Below are positions 32,217 to 41,102 of a stretch of DNA of 64,000 nucleotides, piece after piece (the stretch's first letter is position 1; each line of letters starts with the position of its first letter). Below the pieces are notes generated by a model. The model was not told where the DNA came from and did not search any database. It worked only from the letters and a program-made list of their open reading frames with translations. The DNA is from Bryobacterales bacterium (lineage in GTDB: Bacteria; Acidobacteriota; Terriglobia; Bryobacterales; Bryobacteraceae), in NCBI GenBank assembly GCA_020847975.1, contig JADLBD010000117.1:1-64000 (forward strand), in the 5' to 3' direction. Position numbers and translations under genes: made by a program.

Positions 32217-33260
32217 TTACTGGCAGATCTGATCCACATTGCACTTGGCCACGGCGGTGATGATGCCGTTGGTCGAGTCGTAGAGCGGCGTGCAGTCGAC
32301 GGCCACCGTGAGGATGCCGTCCGTCTCGGCGAGCTCCGTGGTGGCGTAGGCGATCTTCTGCCAGGTGATCTGCAGGGAGTTGTTCGTGTCGAACGAGAGA
32401 TTGATGACCGCCGTGCCCGTAGTCTGGGCCTTCAGCTTCGTGTACTCCGTCGAACCGTTCTCAAACCGGGCGACGAACTTGAGGTTGCCCTGGCGGCTGC
32501 CGAACTCGAGGCGGCCTCGGATTGCGCCGGAAGACCCGTCACCGACGGACTGGAAGCCGGAGCCGGGGAAGAAGCCCGCGTCCATCCGAAGGTTGTTCTT
32601 CCACCCGGTTTCGAGCGAGACGATGTTCTTGTTGGTGACGTAGTCGACGCCGTTGATGGTCAGCGTCAGGGACGCCGACGGCAGCAGCTTCTCCGCCGTA
32701 GCCGCCGGCATGGCGATGCCCGTGGCCGAATCGATGACCTTGCCGGAGCCGACGAACTCGACGTTGATCTTCGAGTTGGCTCGGCCAGGACCGGAGCCGA
32801 CGGTGAGTTGCCAGGACTCCGCCGCGCAACCCACGGCCATTCGGTCGAGCACAACGCCCGCGCCCGGGCGGATTTGTTCGACGAAGGAGAAGTACGGCAG
32901 TTCGGCGGCATCGCCGTTCGCGGGAAACAGCGGCGTGCACGTGTACGTGAAATTCGGCGTCGTGCCGGACTTCACCACCTTACCCAGCCCGAACGACACG
33001 GCCCAGGCCGCGATCTCAGCGCTGAGGTATTTCTCCAAGGTGCCGCTGACTTCCCATGACGTCTTGAAGGTCTGAGTCGGAAACTCGTGGCCCTTGCCGT
33101 ACTCCTCGGCGTCATTCTCAGTGTTGAGTTTCGGGTTGGCCAGCGCGGCGTTGAGCTTCCGCAACTGCCACATGTTGGCGGCAGTTTGAGCGGTCGCAAT
33201 GTCGGTCTGCTTGCCCTTACCGAAGCAGATCAGGACTTCCTGCAGTCTAGTCGTGGACAT
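32217..33260 (-). CDS. Major tail (tube) protein
   Basis: 347 residues, beta-rich, no membrane segment. It begins STTRLQEVLICFGKGKQTDI and has a KTSWEVSGTLEKYLS element, then the long central tube-like strands with SLTLTINGVDYVTNKNIVSLE, a common signature of siphophage tail-tube proteins (gpV family with extra domain). The gene comes after the small connector genes and before the chaperone pair, exactly where the tube is found. A likely additional C-terminal Ig-like part explains the length above the 246 residues of lambda gpV. Confidence 0.8.
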   Translation of the reverse strand: MSTTRLQEVLICFGKGKQTDIATAQTAANMWQLRKLNAALANPKLNTENDAEEYGKGHEFPTQTFKTSWEVSGTLEKYLSAEIAAWAVSFGLGKVVKSGTTPNFTYTCTPLFPANGDAAELPYFSFVEQIRPGAGVVLDRMAVGCAAESWQLTVGSGPGRANSKINVEFVGSGKVIDSATGIAMPAATAEKLLPSASLTLTINGVDYVTNKNIVSLETGWKNNLRMDAGFFPGSGFQSVGDGSSGAIRGRLEFGSRQGNLKFVARFENGSTEYTKLKAQTTGTAVINLSFDTNNSLQITWQKIAYATTELAETDGILTVAVDCTPLYDSTNGIITAVAKCNVDQICQ

Positions 33261-33408
33261 TCTCGGTCACCTCCTCGCGCTTGGCCGGCGGATCGCATTG
33301 CACCCAGCCCGCAACCATCAACGGCGTGAGGACCTCGGGCGTTGCCTCCACCTCTTTCGGATCGCCCTCCCCATAGGGCGGGCGCAACCAGACCTTTTCC
33401 TGGGGCAT
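33247..33408 (-). CDS. Small phage protein (53 residues) between tail terminator and tail tube
   Basis: ATG at 33408 to TAG at 33247. The sequence begins MPQEKVWLRPPYGEGDPKEV, continues with TPEVLTPLMVAGWVQCDPP and ends in an acidic tail. The proline-rich opening plus MVAGW(V/x)QC is common in small uncharacterised head-tail genes. The start lies next to the upstream stop, and the end overlaps the tail-tube start by 14 bases, as expected for a packed phage operon. Function unknown. Confidence 0.65.
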   Translation of the reverse strand: MPQEKVWLRPPYGEGDPKEVEATPEVLTPLMVAGWVQCDPPAKREEVTENVHD

Positions 33409-33882
33409 TTAGTCGTCTCCCATCTCCGTGAATGTGAGCGGGACCTCGAAGTAATCAAGGCCCTCAGCGTCCGCCTGGCGCTCGATCGGCGGTGGGTCCA
33501 TCGGATAGCAGGAAGGATGTACCGTAGCGTTGAGCATCGAAACGCCAACCAATGCTGGTACACCCTTCACGATCAGCCGGTGAAGGCGAGAGTAGGGGTT
33601 GGGAGGGTCGCCGTCATACGTCTCGCGGGCGCGCAGGTACAGAACCACTTGATATTTCCAGACATCGTTCCCTCCGAAACTCCCCAGCTTGGTGCCCTTC
33701 CATGCCGCCATGATGGACGGCGCCGGCATCTGGTGGATGGCGTAGGCGAGGCTCGATCGCTTCGGGTACTGATCGTGATAGGCGTAGATCCGCTCCGGGT
33801 CGCCGCCCATCTCCATCACCAACTCCGGGATGTCCCGGAGCATGGTCACGAGTGCATCCACCAGTTGCGACGTGTCGATCAT
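33409..33882 (-). CDS. Tail terminator-like protein (gpU-like)
   Basis: 157 residues. It opens MIDTSQLVDALVTMLRDIPE, a helix typical of tail-terminator proteins, followed by beta strands (WKYQVVLYLRARETY, YFEVPLTFTEMGDD). In lambda the matching position between gpZ and gpV is the tail terminator gpU. It overlaps the upstream gene by 4 bases. Identity is based on order and overall pattern, not on a specific motif. Confidence 0.6.
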   Translation of the reverse strand: MIDTSQLVDALVTMLRDIPELVMEMGGDPERIYAYHDQYPKRSSLAYAIHQMPAPSIMAAWKGTKLGSFGGNDVWKYQVVLYLRARETYDGDPPNPYSRLHRLIVKGVPALVGVSMLNATVHPSCYPMDPPPIERQADAEGLDYFEVPLTFTEMGDD

Positions 33883-34334
33883 CGTTGTTTCCCGCCCAGT
33901 ATGCGCTCCAGGGTGAGCCGCTTCGCGCCTTCTGCAAACACCCGCCGCGCCGCCTCGGTCACCGCCGCTCTATTACGCTCCGAGAAGACCACCCATGCCT
34001 CGATCTTCTGGTTGGCCCACGCCTTGATCCGGTCCTTGCGCGTCGATAGGCCGGAGCGTGCTTTGTTCTCGCTCACGGTACGCACCTGGAAGTTGCGTAG
34101 CATGTCGCCGGTGAAAGTCAGATTGCGACGATTGCCCAGACCCCGCTTCGTCTTCCAGATGGCATAGCGCTTGGTGAGCGGCTTGGCCGCGGAATCCGTC
34201 GGGCCCTGCGCGGCCGCGAGACGATTCTTCACCACCGCCACACCGACGTTCGCGATCTTGAACATCTGGTGCTGGGGGAAGTTCAGCCGGTCGAGCCGGA
34301 TTTGCTTCTTCTCCCAAATGCGAACCGAAGGCAT
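33879..34334 (-). CDS. Tail completion / head-tail protein (gpZ-like)
   Basis: 151 residues from the ATG at 34334; the frame extends to 34514 but that part overlaps the preceding gene and looks like noise. It is basic and rich in Lys/Arg (KPLTKRYAIWKTKRGLGNRR, FTGDMLRNFQV). The PLxxRYAxWKxK and LTFTGDML elements recur in phage minor tail (Z-like) proteins. It lies between the connector and the tail terminator. Likely involved in joining tail to head. Confidence 0.6.
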   Translation of the reverse strand: MPSVRIWEKKQIRLDRLNFPQHQMFKIANVGVAVVKNRLAAAQGPTDSAAKPLTKRYAIWKTKRGLGNRRNLTFTGDMLRNFQVRTVSENKARSGLSTRKDRIKAWANQKIEAWVVFSERNRAAVTEAARRVFAEGAKRLTLERILGGKQR

Positions 34335-34336
34335 CG

Positions 34337-34639
34337 CTACACCTGCCGCAGCCGGAGCACCGCAGTTCCGCCCGTGTCCGCCTCGATGTCGAAGATCTTG
34401 TAGGTCTGACTGTCCACCGCTACCTCGTCCCCTCGCTCCGGCGGCTGTGGGAGATCTGCCAACCGCACAAATAGAACCGCATACACGCCAGGTGAGTTCT
34501 CTTGGGACTCGCAAGTGTTCTCGAAGATCCCCCGGACACTTACCTGGCTACCTGTCTGCCTCAGATACCGGACCTCCCTGCCGAATGCGCTGAGCGCAGC
34601 GCTATTCAATGCGCCCAGCAGGGAGGCCCAGTCCGGCAT
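34337..34639 (-). CDS. Head-tail joining protein (gpFII-like)
   Basis: 100 residues. The fold pattern is an N-terminal helix (WASLLGALNSAALSAFG), then beta strands with VRGIFENTCESQ, VYAVLFVRLADL, the PERGDEVAVDSQTYKIFDIE element and AVLRLRQV at the end. The RGDxVxVxxxxYxI pattern is characteristic of gpFII-like joining proteins (lambda 117 residues). It comes right after the capsid gene, as in lambda. Confidence 0.72.
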   Translation of the reverse strand: MPDWASLLGALNSAALSAFGREVRYLRQTGSQVSVRGIFENTCESQENSPGVYAVLFVRLADLPQPPERGDEVAVDSQTYKIFDIEADTGGTAVLRLRQV

Positions 34640-34642
34640 GGT

Positions 34643-35647
34643 CTACGCCTTCGTGCCTTTGACCAACACCTCCGGCCGCAGGCAGATCGGCAGAGGGTTC
34701 GATTGCGTGTGCACGTCGGTCCCGCGCTCAAACTTCCGCGGCGCCTGCTTGGCATAAAGCGGCAGCCCCAGGGTGTTCGCCGTCTCGTTGAAGTCGGCCG
34801 GCGCGAAGTAGGTTCGGAACGTCGAGGCCGTGCCCAGCGGGAAGAAGTGCGCTTCGTCGTCGGCAATGAACTTGCGCACCGTTCCGGCCGCGTCGGTGGC
34901 CTGCCCGCGGTATTCCTCAAACGTGATGCCACCGAAGGTGAAGCCTGCCCGGTAGTCGTTGCCGAGTTGCTGGCTGCGCTGGAAGTACTGGAAGGCCTCC
35001 TTGACCTTCGAGTGCGTCGTCAAAGCATCGAAGAAGCCCTGCGAGCAGAGGCAGTAAATGCCCGTCATGAACTCCCCGCGCAGGTTGTCCTCGATGTGGC
35101 GCTTCACCTCGAGGATCTTCAGCAACACCTCCGTGGTGTTGGTGCCGAGAGCGAAGTTCACCGTCTTGGCGGTGATGCCGAATTCGCTGTAGAGATCGTA
35201 CAGCGTCGAGCCGTCGGCATCGAGGATTACGCCTTTGAGAGCTCCCATGCGAAGGTGCTCGAGGGTGATCGCATGCTTGTTCCGTATGTTCTGGAGCTTT
35301 CTGGCGATCAAGTTCGACAGCGTCTCCAGATCGTTTTCCGAGCCGAAGGCTCGCAGTCCCTGCACCTCTTCCGGAAGCACGACATCGTCGTGGGGGATGT
35401 GCGGGATCACGAAGGAGCGCACCTTTCGCTTGGCCTGTGTGCCCAGCGTGCCTGGCGCTCCCACAGGCATCGTGGGCAGCAGGTTGAGCACGCCGCTCAT
35501 TTCTTCGATCAAGATGGTGCGGGTGCGCACGCCCTCGGGCGGCATCAGCCCGAGCTGCTCGACACGGCCGTAGTTGTTGGGGATTTTGTTGATGGCGGCC
35601 GTCAAGGCCACCATGTTGAAGGCGTCATTCGAGAAAGGATTCAACAT
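34643..35647 (-). CDS. Major capsid protein (lambda gpE family)
   Basis: 334 residues against 341 in lambda gpE. It starts LNPFSNDAFNMVALTAAINK and has the gpE-type hinge (RTRTILIEEMSGVLNLLPT), the FVIPHIPHDDVVLPEEVQG strand, and the long helix LSNLIARKLQNIRNKHAIT; the end reads QSNPLPICLRPEVLVK. These belong to the HK97-fold capsid of GpE phages. It follows the decoration gene by a few bases and precedes the joining protein, which completes the head gene order. Confidence 0.9.
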   Translation of the reverse strand: MLNPFSNDAFNMVALTAAINKIPNNYGRVEQLGLMPPEGVRTRTILIEEMSGVLNLLPTMPVGAPGTLGTQAKRKVRSFVIPHIPHDDVVLPEEVQGLRAFGSENDLETLSNLIARKLQNIRNKHAITLEHLRMGALKGVILDADGSTLYDLYSEFGITAKTVNFALGTNTTEVLLKILEVKRHIEDNLRGEFMTGIYCLCSQGFFDALTTHSKVKEAFQYFQRSQQLGNDYRAGFTFGGITFEEYRGQATDAAGTVRKFIADDEAHFFPLGTASTFRTYFAPADFNETANTLGLPLYAKQAPRKFERGTDVHTQSNPLPICLRPEVLVKGTKA

Positions 35648-35650
35648 GGA

Positions 35651-36319
35651 CTACGCTCCTTGGCGGACCAGAATGCCCAAAGACTTCAGTTGGGCGATGG
35701 CCGCGTTCTTCTGGTTGGTGGTCGCGCCGGCAGGCCAGGTGATGCCGTTGTCCGAGACGATCGCGTTGCGCACAACAGCGACCGCCGACCGGTCGGTACC
35801 ATCGGGCGCCGTCGTGTCGTCGGTTAGGATGCCGCACGCGATGTCCGATCCGTCGGTGGCGGCGAAGTCGATCTGCTTCAACTTGCTGGAACCCGCAGCG
35901 ACCGTGATGGTGAAGGCGTCTCCGGCGACGAAGTCCGTGGCGCCGTCAGCGATGGTGAAGGTGAGATGGATGGCGAACTGTGCGCCTACCGTGGCAATGC
36001 CGATCAGGATTCCGTCGGGATCCTCGACCGAAAACTTGCCGCTGTTGGCCGCGGGTTCGATGCAGGCGACCTGGTAGATGCCGGGTTTGGCGGCTTGCCC
36101 GACGGTTGGATTTGTGGTGATCGTGCCATTGCCAGTGTTGCCGGCGACAGCCGCAGCCGTGGCCGTTCCTTTGGTGACGCGGCCCAGCACCATCCCGCTC
36201 GTGAGCGCGCGCACTGCGCCGCTGCCGGCCAGCACGGTCACAATGTCCCGGCTGTACTGGTTCTCCTCTTCCCACTTGAGCCAGTCGCCCAAGCGCTTCG
36301 ACTCGGTCTGAACGGACAT
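35651..36319 (-). CDS. Head decoration protein (gpD/HDPD-like)
   Basis: 222 residues, about twice lambda gpD. The start LGDWLKWEEENQYSRDIVTV and the phrase TSGMVLGRVTKGTA are characteristic of the larger decoration proteins that stabilise capsids; the last part LTDDTTAPDGTDRSAVAVVRN and the tail NQKNAAIAQLKSLGI match their C-terminal domain. An internal beta repeat could explain the size. It lies between the scaffold/protease and the capsid gene. Confidence 0.85.
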   Translation of the reverse strand: MSVQTESKRLGDWLKWEEENQYSRDIVTVLAGSGAVRALTSGMVLGRVTKGTATAAAVAGNTGNGTITTNPTVGQAAKPGIYQVACIEPAANSGKFSVEDPDGILIGIATVGAQFAIHLTFTIADGATDFVAGDAFTITVAAGSSKLKQIDFAATDGSDIACGILTDDTTAPDGTDRSAVAVVRNAIVSDNGITWPAGATTNQKNAAIAQLKSLGILVRQGA

Positions 36320-36322
36320 GGG

Positions 36323-36679
36323 TTACTTGCCTCCTTTAGCAGCGGTCATTAGCCGCTCGACGGCTTTGACCACCGGGTTGTTCTCGGGCAACCCGGTCGC
36401 ACTGGCACCGGTCTCGGGCATGACGTGCGAGCGGATCTCCACGGAGTCCTCGGCGGCGCGCGCCTCGATCAACTGTCGGCGAGCCTCACTGGGAGTGGCA
36501 TGCCGGGCCAGCAGAGCCGGGGCGCGTCCGGGCATTCCGGCGAGCGCACAGAGTTCCACAATCTCCCGCGCGTCCGCATAGCCTTGGCGTCCAGCCTCGG
36601 TGCGGACGACTTCGATATCGATGGTGGGCTCGGGCGTGGCGGCGTGAACCGCTTCGGCCTGCCCCGTTTCCTGTTGCAT
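36323..36679 (-). CDS. Nested scaffold protein (Nu3-like), internal start in the protease gene
   Basis: 118 residues in the same frame as the protease, from ATG at 36679. CAGGAGG lies at 36687-36693, 7 bases upstream, a near-perfect ribosome site inside a coding sequence and hard to explain by chance. The protein opens MQQETGQAEAVHAATPEPTI, is charged and alanine-rich and has no fold signature, as expected of a scaffold. Lambda makes Nu3 from the 3' end of gene C in the same way. Confidence 0.7.
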   Translation of the reverse strand: MQQETGQAEAVHAATPEPTIDIEVVRTEAGRQGYADAREIVELCALAGMPGRAPALLARHATPSEARRQLIEARAAEDSVEIRSHVMPETGASATGLPENNPVVKAVERLMTAAKGGK

Positions 36680-37507
36680 GGTATTGCCTCCTGGGTGAGT
36701 TGAGATCATGGGACCCGCGAACGCGCCGGACTTTCTGGTGGCGGCGATCAATCCCGCCAACGCGTCGCGGAAGGTTCCTGTGCGATCGGCGAGGCCTGCC
36801 GCGAGAGCCTCGGGACCATACTTGAGGGCCGCGCCGAACTCGCGGACGGAATCCTCCGTGAGACCCCGTCCACGGGCGACGGCACTCGCGAAGAGTCCAT
36901 AGAGTCGGGAAACCTCTGCGCCAAGTGCCGTTCGCGCGGCGTCCGACAGTGGCTCGTTGGGATTACCGTCGGTTTTGCCTTCGCCCTCGGCGATGTAGGT
37001 CACCTTCACGCCGAGCTTGCGGTTGTACTCGCTCCAGTCGACGTGCTCGGCGTAGACGCCGACACTGCCGACTCCGCCGGTGAACTCGGGAACGTAGATC
37101 TTCGCGGCTGAGGTCGCGAGCAGATACGCCGCACTGAAGACGCTGTTGTCGGCGACGACCCAGATGGGCTTCTCCTTGGCGAGCCGGTTGATTGCAGCCG
37201 CAGTCTCAAATGCGTTGTCCGAGTCACCCCCAGGTGAGTTGATGCGAAGCAGGATGCCGCGCACCTCCGGATCAGTGACTGCCTGCTCCACCTCATCGAG
37301 GATCTGCCCATAGGCTGTCGCGCCGAGAAAGACGGCCTCGAACAGGGACGGCTCGTTGGCAAGGACACCGGCGATATCGACGACCGCAACGCCGTCCTGG
37401 AAGACGTAGGGCCGCCGCGCGGCGTAGGCGGTGTCGAGTTTCGACGCCTCGATCAGCAGAGGCTTCGCGCCAAACAGGCGCAGGAGTTGATCTCGTCGGG
37501 TGATCAT
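36323..37507 (-). CDS. Capsid maturation protease, S49/SppA family (gpC-like), with scaffold part
   Basis: 394 residues. The serine protease fold is clear: GILLRINSPGGDSDNAF, Ser125 in NSVFSAAYLLATS as nucleophile, and Lys178 in YIAEGEGKTDGN as base, the Ser-Lys dyad of S49. The enzyme trims scaffold and portal proteins during prohead maturation. After about residue 265 the chain becomes a charged, low-complexity scaffold domain. An internal ATG (codon 277) with a strong ribosome site makes this part separately. The gene overlaps the portal gene by 4 bases. Confidence 0.88.
   Translation of the reverse strand: MITRRDQLLRLFGAKPLLIEASKLDTAYAARRPYVFQDGVAVVDIAGVLANEPSLFEAVFLGATAYGQILDEVEQAVTDPEVRGILLRINSPGGDSDNAFETAAAINRLAKEKPIWVVADNSVFSAAYLLATSAAKIYVPEFTGGVGSVGVYAEHVDWSEYNRKLGVKVTYIAEGEGKTDGNPNEPLSDAARTALGAEVSRLYGLFASAVARGRGLTEDSVREFGAALKYGPEALAAGLADRTGTFRDALAGLIAATRKSGAFAGPMISTHPGGNTMQQETGQAEAVHAATPEPTIDIEVVRTEAGRQGYADAREIVELCALAGMPGRAPALLARHATPSEARRQLIEARAAEDSVEIRSHVMPETGASATGLPENNPVVKAVERLMTAAKGGK
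36687..36693 (-). promoter_or_regulatory. Internal ribosome binding site for the nested scaffold
   Basis: CAGGAGG on the minus strand, 7 bases before the internal ATG at 36679 in the S49 protease gene. It decides the start of the nested gene. Confidence 0.7.
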
Positions 37508-38949
37508 ACGTTGCTCTCGTCTGCGGGCAGGGGCTCCTCAGGCCGCGGATCGGTGTCGTAATTCAGGCCCAGATTGTCGGCTCGCCGGTTGTCGGCGGCA
37601 ATCTCCCGATCAATCGCCTCGGCGTCGTAGCCCTGCTCGGAGACGACCTCGGAGCGGCTCTTGAAACCAGCGCGCACGGCCATCATCTGGGCCTTGATGT
37701 CCTTCAACGGGTCGACCCAGGCGAAGCCCGGTGGAATCCACTTCACCTCGGAATAGGCTTCGGGATCGCCGGTGTAGGGCAACGCCTCCGCCTCGAGCGA
37801 AGCCTGGATCCATCGCCGCCAGATGGGCTGGCACATCTGGAACGCCAGGACCTGATGCTGAAACTGCTCGCAGCGGCGACGGAACTCCAGCAATCCCGCC
37901 CGGATCGAGGAGTAGTTGACACCGGTCAGATCCCCGGTGAGTTGCTCATAGGTGATCCCAATGCCCGCTGCGATGGAACGCAGTTGCACACGCATGAACG
38001 TCTCGTAGCTGGCTCCGACGTCAGCCGGGTTGGAGAACTTCACGTCCTCGCCTGGCAGGAGAACCTGTAGGGTGCCAGGCTCTAAGCCGGTCAGCGCGGC
38101 AGCACCCGAGTCGGCCTCACCCTCACCGAGAATTTGATCCTCCGGCGCGTTCTTGATCACGAAACCGGCAAACATCGCCGCTGTCTTCTTTCGGACCAGT
38201 TCAGCGTCGTCATACTGATCGAGCTCGTGGAGTTTCACGAGAACCTGCGTCAGCCAGGGTTGCCCACGGAGTTGTCCTGGGCGAATTGGCCGGAACAGGT
38301 GCAGCACGGACTCTGCCGGCACGCGAACCAACTCCGTCGAGGCCATCGGGTTCGACGAGTCACCCGGGTGCTCCCGATACAGGTGGTAGGCGACCCTCTT
38401 ACCGATCGCGTTGAACTCGATGCCGGCCCGGATATAGTTCCCGTTCTCCCGCATCCGGTTCTCGTTCGTCGGAAGGTGCTCGCCTTCGAGAATCTGAAGT
38501 TGGAGCGGGACACTCAGTCCATCCTTGGGCAGACGCGAACGCATCCGGATGATGCACTCGCCGCCCTCTGCTGTCGACCGGCACGCCAACGACTGCAGCC
38601 CATAGAAGTCAGTCAATCCATTGGCGTCGGCCTCGTCGGTCCACCGTAGCCACAGCTTCTGAATGCTTTCTCGAATTGCCGGGTCGGCGTGCAAGGACTG
38701 TGGCTTGATGCCTGTTCCTACACAGTTGCCGACGAAGGCATCGAGCGCATTCGTTGCCCAGGGATTCCGTCGAACCATCTCGCGCGAGCGGGACCGCAGG
38801 GTGTCGAGCCCGCCGAAGACCAGGGTGTTGATGTCGCTGGTCGCCGGCCACCAGCCAGTCGTCCGGCGCGTGTTGGCGGCGGCTTCGTATCCAGACGCCA
38901 TGCGAGAGCGCGACGACCAGGCGGCTTTCAGTCGACCCAGCAGTGTCAT
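37504..38949 (-). CDS. Phage portal protein (lambda gpB family)
   Basis: 481 residues from the ATG at 38949 (the frame runs on to 39039 through the gpW gene, but that part is not family-like). It begins MTLLGRLKAAWSSRSRM, then RSRSREMVRRNPWATNALDAF, NCVGTGIKPQ, the KLWLRWTDEADANGLTDFYGLQ segment, VLHLFRPIRPGQLRGQPWL, and YEQLTGDLTGVNYSSIRAGLLEF in two parts. These are the landmarks of lambda-type portals. It follows gpW by four bases and overlaps the protease gene. Confidence 0.92.
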   Translation of the reverse strand: MTLLGRLKAAWSSRSRMASGYEAAANTRRTTGWWPATSDINTLVFGGLDTLRSRSREMVRRNPWATNALDAFVGNCVGTGIKPQSLHADPAIRESIQKLWLRWTDEADANGLTDFYGLQSLACRSTAEGGECIIRMRSRLPKDGLSVPLQLQILEGEHLPTNENRMRENGNYIRAGIEFNAIGKRVAYHLYREHPGDSSNPMASTELVRVPAESVLHLFRPIRPGQLRGQPWLTQVLVKLHELDQYDDAELVRKKTAAMFAGFVIKNAPEDQILGEGEADSGAAALTGLEPGTLQVLLPGEDVKFSNPADVGASYETFMRVQLRSIAAGIGITYEQLTGDLTGVNYSSIRAGLLEFRRRCEQFQHQVLAFQMCQPIWRRWIQASLEAEALPYTGDPEAYSEVKWIPPGFAWVDPLKDIKAQMMAVRAGFKSRSEVVSEQGYDAEAIDREIAADNRRADNLGLNYDTDPRPEEPLPADESNV

Positions 38950-38953
38950 CGCT

Positions 38954-39160
38954 TCAGAAACCCTTCTCCGTGGAAATCCGGATCTGCCGGACCACCGGAG
39001 CTCCGGCGGCTTTGGCGATCTCGGCTTCGGCGGTGGCAATGGCCTGCTTCAGTTCAGCCACGTCCCGGAACTCCATTTCGCGATCGGCGAACCGCAAACG
39101 TCGCACACCGCTGGCGAGCGCGTCTCGCAGCGCCTGGAGTTGCTGTTCGGTGTAGGGCAT
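38954..39160 (-). CDS. Head-tail joining protein gpW
   Basis: 68 residues, same size as lambda gpW. It starts YTEQQLQALRDALASGVRRL and ends with the gpW-type VAELKQAIATAEAEIAKAAG helix. The conserved F-x-D-R-E-M-E-F-R strand is intact. gpW closes the portal channel in virions. It lies between TerL and portal, the canonical position, with a 1-base gap from terminase. Confidence 0.85.
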   Translation of the reverse strand: MPYTEQQLQALRDALASGVRRLRFADREMEFRDVAELKQAIATAEAEIAKAAGAPVVRQIRISTEKGF

Positions 39161-39161
39161 G

Positions 39162-41102
39162 TCAGTTGTGCAGAAAGCGAGAGCGAACCACCCGGCGAGT
39201 TGCCGCCGGGCGCAGGGTTGGTGGCACGCTGCGCGGCGCCTCCGCCGGCGGTTCCACCGTGCCTACGGGCGCTCGCGCACCCAGCATTCCCACTTGTTCT
39301 TCGAGCACGCGCCAGTGCCGCTCTGTGAAGCGGTCCATTCCAAACTGGGCGGCTGCCGCGCGCCCAAGTACGAAGGTGTCGAGAGCCTCATTCCGCTCCC
39401 GCGTCTTCACCCATTCGAGCTTCCTGTACCCTTTAACGACCTTCGGGACCAACTGCTCGGCGGTGAGTTGCCGGAAGAACTCTTCTTGAAGTTCGGGGAA
39501 ATGGCAGTACGCCGGTGGGAACGGCTGCCCACTTTCCACTGTCGGCCGCTCCAGCTTCAGCCAGCCGTAGAATTCGCTCTTCAGCATCCCGCTCGCTACT
39601 GGCCACACCTTGATGCCGCGCTTGCTGCGCTTACCCGTGACCATCACATCAACGGCCGTCGGCTGTCCAATCGGAGCGGTCCCCGTCTCGTATCCCTTCG
39701 TCGCCAGCACACGTCCGGGGCCCTGTCGCCGGACCCACGAATAGACCTGCTGTGTGGCATATCCCGAGTCGACGGCCATCTTGACGATTCCGAGTTCTAC
39801 TCCAGCCTGGTGCGGGTAGACCCTGTTCAGCACGTCGGTTAGCCGGTCCCACACTTCTGGCAGCGAAGTATCGCCATCGATGACAACGTAGTCGACCAGC
39901 CAGTTCTCGCGGCCTCGACCGTAGGCGGTCACTTGCACCTCAAGACGATCGCGCTGCACGTCACAGCCGGCTACCAGAAAGAGAGCACCAAGAGGCACCA
40001 CGCCCAAGCGGTAGTCTTCGCGCCGGTCATAGAGCCGCTGCCAGTCAGGAGCCTCGGCCATCTGCGTCCACGTTTCACCGAGGACCGTATTGACGAAGAC
40101 CTGCAGCAGCGTCGGATTGGTCTGCGCCTTCTCAAACATGACCGCGGCCTCTGGCCAGCCGAACCACCCCACTGGGCTGTACAGGCTCGACAGGTGGAAA
40201 CCAGCGGTCTTCCCATCGCCGGTTGCGCCCGGGCGCCACTCGCCCCGCTCGAGCATCCAGTGCTTCTGGTGATTCTCGATGCGCGCGCGGCAGTGCTCGC
40301 AGGCGTAGACGGCTTCCTCCGGCCTCCCTTTAGGCCATGTGACCTGTGCAAACTTCAATATCTGCATCGCGTCGCAGGCCGGGCACGGCACCCAGTAGCT
40401 GCGCTGGTCACTCGTTTCAAAAGCGGCCTCAATGCGGCTCAGGCCGGCGATCTTGGGCGTCGACGCCAGGAAGAGCTTTCGTCGCGCGAAGGTTCGCGTG
40501 CGCGCCGTCGCCAACTGGATCGGATCGCCTTCCCCGTCGACGTCGCCCGGATAGGCATCCACTTCATCCAGAAACAGGTACCGCGCGGCCATCGAACGAA
40601 GACCCACCGCGCTGTTGGCGCCTGTCATCACGAGCACGCCGCCCGGAAACTCCTTCGCCAGGACCGTGTTGCCCGAGTCTCGCGACCGCGGATCGCACAC
40701 CAGCTTGCGGAGCACCTCACACTCTTCAATCAGCGGATCGATTCGCTGCTTCGAGTTGCGCTTGGCCATCTCCACCGTAGGCTGGACGGCCATGATTGGA
40801 CCTGGTGCCTGGTGGATCACGTAGCCGATCCAGTTGTTACCGGCTTCCGTGGCTCCGATCTGAGCCCCCTTCATGAAGACGACCCGCTCGACCGGCGACG
40901 ACGGGGAGAGGCAGTCCATGATCTCCTTCAGATAGGGCGTCCGATCCGTGCGCCATGGGCCCGGTTCGGCGGACGCCCGCGTTGATAGAGTCCGGTACTG
41001 ATCTGCCCATTCCGACACAGTGAGCAGCGGGTCCGGCCGCGCGCCGGCTGCAGCCGATGCCCCATAGATCTCGTCAGCGGTTTCTGCCGTCAGCAAACTC
41101 AT
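39162..41102 (-). CDS. Terminase large subunit, GpA family
   Basis: 646 residues (lambda gpA 641). The ATPase domain has VVFMKGAQIGATEAGNN as Walker A, without the classical Gly-Lys, as is usual for GpA proteins, and YLFLDEVDAYP as Walker B. A zinc-binding pair follows (CPACDAMQ and CEHCRARI), then the nuclease domain with VAGCDVQRDRLEV and the later MAVDSGYATQQVY acidic residues. The enzyme cuts concatemeric DNA and pumps it into proheads. It overlaps the small subunit gene by 29 bases. Confidence 0.93.
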   Translation of the reverse strand: MSLLTAETADEIYGASAAAGARPDPLLTVSEWADQYRTLSTRASAEPGPWRTDRTPYLKEIMDCLSPSSPVERVVFMKGAQIGATEAGNNWIGYVIHQAPGPIMAVQPTVEMAKRNSKQRIDPLIEECEVLRKLVCDPRSRDSGNTVLAKEFPGGVLVMTGANSAVGLRSMAARYLFLDEVDAYPGDVDGEGDPIQLATARTRTFARRKLFLASTPKIAGLSRIEAAFETSDQRSYWVPCPACDAMQILKFAQVTWPKGRPEEAVYACEHCRARIENHQKHWMLERGEWRPGATGDGKTAGFHLSSLYSPVGWFGWPEAAVMFEKAQTNPTLLQVFVNTVLGETWTQMAEAPDWQRLYDRREDYRLGVVPLGALFLVAGCDVQRDRLEVQVTAYGRGRENWLVDYVVIDGDTSLPEVWDRLTDVLNRVYPHQAGVELGIVKMAVDSGYATQQVYSWVRRQGPGRVLATKGYETGTAPIGQPTAVDVMVTGKRSKRGIKVWPVASGMLKSEFYGWLKLERPTVESGQPFPPAYCHFPELQEEFFRQLTAEQLVPKVVKGYRKLEWVKTRERNEALDTFVLGRAAAAQFGMDRFTERHWRVLEEQVGMLGARAPVGTVEPPAEAPRSVPPTLRPAATRRVVRSRFLHN

